Origin: Desulfobacterales bacterium | GTDB taxonomy: Bacteria; Desulfobacterota; DSM-4660; Desulfatiglandales; Desulfatiglandaceae | Assembly: GCA_027061865.1 (NCBI GenBank) | Contig: JAMOVZ010000164.1 | Location: 1 to 11,157 of the forward strand | Reading direction: 5' to 3' | Length of the DNA stretch: 11,157 nt | In this document: positions 8,348-11,157 of the stretch, piece by piece | How the letters are laid out: every line of letters begins with the position of its first letter | Position numbering within the stretch: position 1 is the first letter of the stretch | The notes under the pieces: generated by a model | The model's input: the letters and a program-made list of their open reading frames with translations, nothing else | What the model was told of the DNA's origin: nothing | Database searches by the model: none | Translations under genes and position numbers: made by a program

Positions 8348-9811
8348 TTAGTCAAGCCAGTAGTTAGGGGCCTCCTTCGTGATGATCACATCGTGGACAT
8401 GGCTCTCCCTAAGCCCTGCAGACGATATTCTCATGAACTTTGACTTGCTTTGGAGCTCTTCAATATTGGCACAGCCCAAGTATCCCATTCCTGACCTGAG
8501 CCCCCCTACGAGCTGAAACACGGTATCGGCCAAAGGCCCCCTGAATGGAACCCTTCCTACGATACCTTCCGGCACCAGCTTTTCCTCGCTTTCCTCGCCC
8601 CCTTGAAAGTAGCGGTCCCTGCTTCCTTCTTTCATGGCCTCAAGCGAGCCCATGCCTCGGTAAACTTTGTAGGTCCGCCCTTGAAACAGGATGGTCTCGC
8701 CCGGGCTTTCTGCGGTTCCGGCAAAAAGGCTACCTATCATCACGCAGTCAGCCCCCCCTGCAAGGGCCTTTGTTACATCGCCGGAGTACTTGATCCCTCC
8801 GTCTGCGATGATAGGGACATCCCATTTTTTCGCCTCCCCGGCACAATCCATGATGGCCGTCATCTGGGGCACACCCACTCCTGCAACCACGCGGGTAGTA
8901 CAGATGGAACCGGGACCCACACCCACCTTTACGCCATCAGCCCCTTCTTGGATGAGGGCATAAGTGCCTTCGGCAGTAGCCACATTGCCTGCCACCACTT
9001 GGAGGTCGGGGAACTTTGCTTTTATCATCTTTACCGTGTCAAGCACGCCTTGGGCATGGCCGTGGGCCGTGTCCACTGCCACAAGATCCACCCCAGCCTC
9101 CACAAGTGCGCTCACCCTCTCTTCAGTATCGGGAGCCACCCCCACTGCCGCACCCACTCTCAGGCGGCCCAGATGGTCCTTGCAGGCATTTGGGTATTTT
9201 TTTATCTTCTCAATATCTTTTATGGTGATGAGACCCCGCAGCTTTCCCTCCTCATCCACCACCAGGAGTTTTTCTATGCGGCGCTGATGGAGGATCTCCT
9301 TGGATTCTTCAAGGGTGATGCCTACCTTGGCGGTGGCAAGGTTTTCCTTGGTCATCACTGCTTCTACTTTTTGGTCCAAATTGGTCTCGAATCTCAAATC
9401 ACGGTTCGTGATGATTCCCACAAGGTTCCCATCTTTTACCACCGGCACCCCGGATATTTTGTACCTCTTCATTATTTCCAAGACCTCTGAGATCTTTTGA
9501 TCCGGCTCAATGGTGATTGGGTCTATTATCATGCCGCTTTCCGACTTTTTCACCTTTTCCACCTCAATGGCCTGCCGCTCTATGCTCATGTTCTTGTGGA
9601 TAAAGCCAATTCCCCCCTGCCTTGCAATGCTGATAGCGGTCTCTGACTCAGTGACCGTATCCATGGCAGCGGTCACGATAGGTATGTTAAGCCCTATTTT
9701 TTTTGTAAGACAAGTCGTTACATCCACCTCGGATGGAAGCACAGTAGAATGCCCAGGCACGAGCAACAGATCATCAAAGGTGAGTCCCAGCCTCAAATCC
9801 TTATCCTCCAT
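8348..9811 (-). CDS. guaB: IMP dehydrogenase
   Basis: Oxidises IMP to XMP with NAD+, the first committed and rate-limiting step to GMP. The product is 487 residues (E. coli 488). The catalytic TIM barrel begins with TFDDLLLVPG (11-20). It is interrupted by two CBS (Bateman) domains (about 93-145 and 150-205), which in this family bind regulatory adenine/guanine nucleotides. The catalytic loop GPGSICTTRV (299-308) carries Cys304, and the flap region contains SRDRYF (397-402). All key residues are present. I place the start at ATG 9811, not at an in-frame ATG 16 codons earlier (9859). MEDKDLRLGL is the usual N-terminus, and a strong GGAGG (9821-9825) sits 9 nt upstream. The longer start would only add residues inside the upstream gene. 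The start overlaps the end of the ppx/gppA-like gene by 11 bp, and guaA follows by 19 bp, so this is one transcription unit. Confidence 0.98.
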   Translation of the reverse strand: MEDKDLRLGLTFDDLLLVPGHSTVLPSEVDVTTCLTKKIGLNIPIVTAAMDTVTESETAISIARQGGIGFIHKNMSIERQAIEVEKVKKSESGMIIDPITIEPDQKISEVLEIMKRYKISGVPVVKDGNLVGIITNRDLRFETNLDQKVEAVMTKENLATAKVGITLEESKEILHQRRIEKLLVVDEEGKLRGLITIKDIEKIKKYPNACKDHLGRLRVGAAVGVAPDTEERVSALVEAGVDLVAVDTAHGHAQGVLDTVKMIKAKFPDLQVVAGNVATAEGTYALIQEGADGVKVGVGPGSICTTRVVAGVGVPQMTAIMDCAGEAKKWDVPIIADGGIKYSGDVTKALAGGADCVMIGSLFAGTAESPGETILFQGRTYKVYRGMGSLEAMKEGSRDRYFQGGEESEEKLVPEGIVGRVPFRGPLADTVFQLVGGLRSGMGYLGCANIEELQSKSKFMRISSAGLRESHVHDVIITKEAPNYWLD

Positions 9812-10757
9812 CTTCTTCTCCCTCCAAGAATTCAAGCAGCATACCTTCCAAAAGGTCATGCATGCTTACAATGATTTTATCAACGCCCAAATAATCCATT
9901 ATCTGGCAAACTATCCAAGTTCCTGCCACTATTACCGGAGCCCTTCCCTCATCCAGTCCCTTGAGCTGGGCCCTTTCCAGGGCTTTCAGGCTTGACAGCC
10001 TCTCTGCCAAGAGCCTGACGGCTTCCTTGTGAAGTTCGCGGCCATTAATCACTTCAGGGGCCAATTCTCCCACTCCAATGCCCAGGCTTAGGGCGGCAAG
10101 GGAGACACATGTGCCTCCTGTGCCGATGAGCCACTCAATATGTTCCCCAAGATAGAGGTCTTTCAGCCCCTGAGACAAAATTCTTCTGATTTCTCCATTT
10201 AGCGCCTCCTGCTCCAAACCGCTGGGAGGGTCGTTGGCAAGAAATCTCCGGGTGAGTAGCGAGGCCCCAAGAGGAAGCGATCTTACCACAAATTCCTCTC
10301 CTGAAACCAAGCAAAACTCGGTTGTGGCCCCTCCCAGGTCAAAGACCAATGAAGGCTTCTCTGGGGCTCTCTTCACCCAGCTAAGCGCTCCCTTGGCACT
10401 GAGCACTGCCTCCCTTTGAGGACTAATGGGCTGGATGCGGATGCCTGATATCTCAAAGAGATCGCCAATGAATTCCTCCCTGTTTACGGCCTCCCTGATG
10501 AGGCCGGTTCCGGCTGCCAGCACCAGCCTCCCCTCAAGCATGGAAATCCGTTCTTGGAAGTTCACAAGGCAGCGGCCCACAACTTGGGCCGCCTCAGGGC
10601 TTAGCAATCTGGGCGTATCACCTGAAAGGTAATGTGCCAAATTGATGTATTCTCTATCTCGAGCAAGCATGGGGCCGAGGGACCGCCTTTGGGCCTCGGC
10701 AATGAGAAGCCGGGCAGTATGGCTCCCTACATCTATGGAAGCAAGCCTCCTGTTCAT
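9801..10757 (-). CDS. Short Ppx/GppA-family phosphatase (exopolyphosphatase or pppGpp phosphohydrolase)
   Basis: An actin-fold (ASKHA) phosphatase that removes terminal phosphate from polyphosphate and/or pppGpp; sequence alone cannot say which. From ATG 10757 it is 318 residues: the two actin-like domains only, without the C-terminal HD-type part of E. coli Ppx/GppA. Motifs in this numbering: IDVGSHTARLLIAE (8-21, phosphate loop 1); AAGTGLIREAVN (81-92); SPQREAV (112-118), whose Glu117 aligns with E. coli Ppx catalytic Glu121; DLGGATTE (140-147, phosphate loop 2, usually DLGGGSTE); IGTGGT (211-216); and IVSMHDLLEG (296-305), where the family usually has SDxGLREG. Several motifs are therefore drifted, though the catalytic Glu remains. 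A TTG at 10793 would add 12 residues. I prefer the ATG because family members start close to the IDxGS motif, but it has no clear Shine-Dalgarno. The gene lies 39 (or 3) bp after murJ and overlaps guaB by 11 bp. Confidence 0.85.
   Translation of the reverse strand: MNRRLASIDVGSHTARLLIAEAQRRSLGPMLARDREYINLAHYLSGDTPRLLSPEAAQVVGRCLVNFQERISMLEGRLVLAAGTGLIREAVNREEFIGDLFEISGIRIQPISPQREAVLSAKGALSWVKRAPEKPSLVFDLGGATTEFCLVSGEEFVVRSLPLGASLLTRRFLANDPPSGLEQEALNGEIRRILSQGLKDLYLGEHIEWLIGTGGTCVSLAALSLGIGVGELAPEVINGRELHKEAVRLLAERLSSLKALERAQLKGLDEGRAPVIVAGTWIVCQIMDYLGVDKIIVSMHDLLEGMLLEFLEGEEDGG
9821..9825 (-). promoter_or_regulatory. Shine-Dalgarno of guaB
   Basis: GGAGG on the minus strand, 9 nt before the guaB ATG at 9811 and inside the last codons of the upstream ppx/gppA-like gene. 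It is the best ribosome-binding site in the window and decides the guaB start against the longer in-frame alternative at 9859. Confidence 0.8.
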
Positions 10758-10780
10758 TGAACGAAAACTAGCAAAGGGAA

Positions 10781-10808
10781 GGTTCCTTTTCAAGGCCTAA
10801 AAAGGACC
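10781..10808 (-). other. Inverted repeat (possible RNA hairpin) spanning the murJ stop codon
   Basis: On the minus strand, GGTCCTTTT pairs with AAAAGGAACC around the 9-nt loop TAGGCCTTG: nine base pairs with one bulged A. The loop holds the murJ stop TAG and the possible TTG start of the downstream gene. No T-run follows, so it does not look like an intrinsic terminator. It may be a chance repeat. Confidence 0.4.
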
Positions 10809-11157
10809 TTTTCTTGACTTTACAGGGAGCAAGGCCCTCAGGGAGGACAGCTCAGGCAAGCGCAGTATCTTGGCAGTTAGCAGGTAAATTGCCGCTCCTA
10901 TGAGAACCATCCCTATCACCTCCCCTGCCAGGGCAAGTGCTGGTGACCCAGGTGACCCTTTCCACCATACTTTAACAACCACATGGAGGAAGGCGGCCAT
11001 AACCAATGAGGCGGCAAGGCTTTTGAGGGCTGAGCGAAGCACGGGGCTGAAAAAGCCGTAAGCCAGTTTTTTTCTCAAAAGGACTGAAAGGAGCATGAAC
11101 TGCACAGTGGAGGCAATGGACAGGGAAAGGGCAAGCCCCCCATGTTTCATAGGCCCC
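10797..11157 (-). CDS. murJ: MurJ/MviN-type lipid II flippase, C-terminal part (partial)
   Basis: The last 119 or so codons of an inner-membrane MOP-superfamily flippase, which moves lipid II across the membrane for peptidoglycan synthesis. The reading frame is open to the window edge, so the gene continues outside; the ATG at 11150 is internal. Visible are PMKHGGLALSLSIAST, matching the family's G-H-x-GLAL-x-x-S motif at the start of a late membrane helix, and three hydrophobic helices. The last two would correspond to helices 13 and 14 of MurJ. A basic tail follows (KSRKGPF) and a TAG stop at 10797-10799. Only this end is seen, so the choice between MurJ and another MOP-family polysaccharide flippase rests on that motif and on position. 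It is the most upstream visible gene of the minus-strand unit, followed closely by the ppx/gppA-like gene. Confidence 0.82.
   Translation of the reverse strand, partial: GPMKHGGLALSLSIASTVQFMLLSVLLRKKLAYGFFSPVLRSALKSLAASLVMAAFLHVVVKVWWKGSPGSPALALAGEVIGMVLIGAAIYLLTAKILRLPELSSLRALLPVKSRKGPF

Noticed and set aside
8603..9490. Open frame of 295 codons on the + strand, antisense to guaB
   Set aside because: It lies entirely within guaB, which has all IMP dehydrogenase motifs. Its translation is rich in His, Cys and Pro with no recognisable domain, as expected of a codon-bias shadow.
9812..9859. N-terminal extension of 16 residues on GuaB
   Set aside because: The sequence MTFWKVCCLNSWREKK is unlike GuaB N-termini and lies within the upstream gene. 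The strong GGAGG at 9821-9825 points to the ATG at 9811.
9510..9995. Open frame of 161 codons on the + strand across the guaB/ppx junction
   Set aside because: It is antisense to two genes with clear motifs and carries no domain of its own.
10800..10812. Palindrome AAAAGG-A-CCTTTT
   Set aside because: The 1-nt centre is too small for a hairpin and it lies in murJ codons. The longer pairing at 10781-10808 uses part of it and is reported instead.

Overview
The window carries two blocks of genes that run towards each other. It looks like the chromosome of a Gram-negative bacterium: there is an outer-membrane beta-barrel exporter and a periplasmic deacetylase. The GuaB/GuaA/MurJ sequences and an AMIN-plus-TPR protein would suit a Desulfobacterota-like (deltaproteobacterial) lineage, but that assignment is inference from protein flavour and I am not sure of it.

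Left block (71-6761, + strand): a complete four-gene operon in the order pgaA-pgaB-pgaC-pgaD, for making and exporting poly-beta-1,6-N-acetyl-D-glucosamine (PNAG, a biofilm exopolysaccharide). PgaC (processive GT2 synthase) with its small partner PgaD polymerises UDP-GlcNAc and moves the chain across the inner membrane. PgaB (NodB-type deacetylase plus a C-terminal glycoside-hydrolase-like domain) partly de-N-acetylates it in the periplasm. PgaA (TPR superhelix plus outer-membrane barrel) secretes it. The genes overlap or nearly touch (19 or 13 bp, 4 bp, then a 12-bp gap), so one coupled transcript is likely. Two departures from the E. coli pattern stand out. PgaA has an extra AMIN-like domain at its N-terminus, and PgaB has a signal peptidase I-type leader with no lipobox cysteine.

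Right block (6772-11157, - strand, read right to left): the 3' part of a murJ-type lipid II flippase, a short Ppx/GppA-family phosphatase, guaB (IMP dehydrogenase) and guaA (GMP synthase). These are packed as an apparent operon: a 3- or 39-bp gap, an 11-bp overlap, then a 19-bp gap. GuaB and GuaA are the two consecutive steps from IMP to GMP. The Ppx/GppA homologue just upstream may act on polyphosphate or pppGpp, which would fit guanine-nucleotide control, but that link is inference.

The two blocks meet tail to tail with only 10 bp between stop codons at 6762-6771 and no obvious terminator. The pga block is visibly more AT-rich than guaA/guaB. I saw no tRNA or rRNA genes, CRISPR arrays, insertion sequences or prophage genes, and no gene-free stretch longer than 70 bp.
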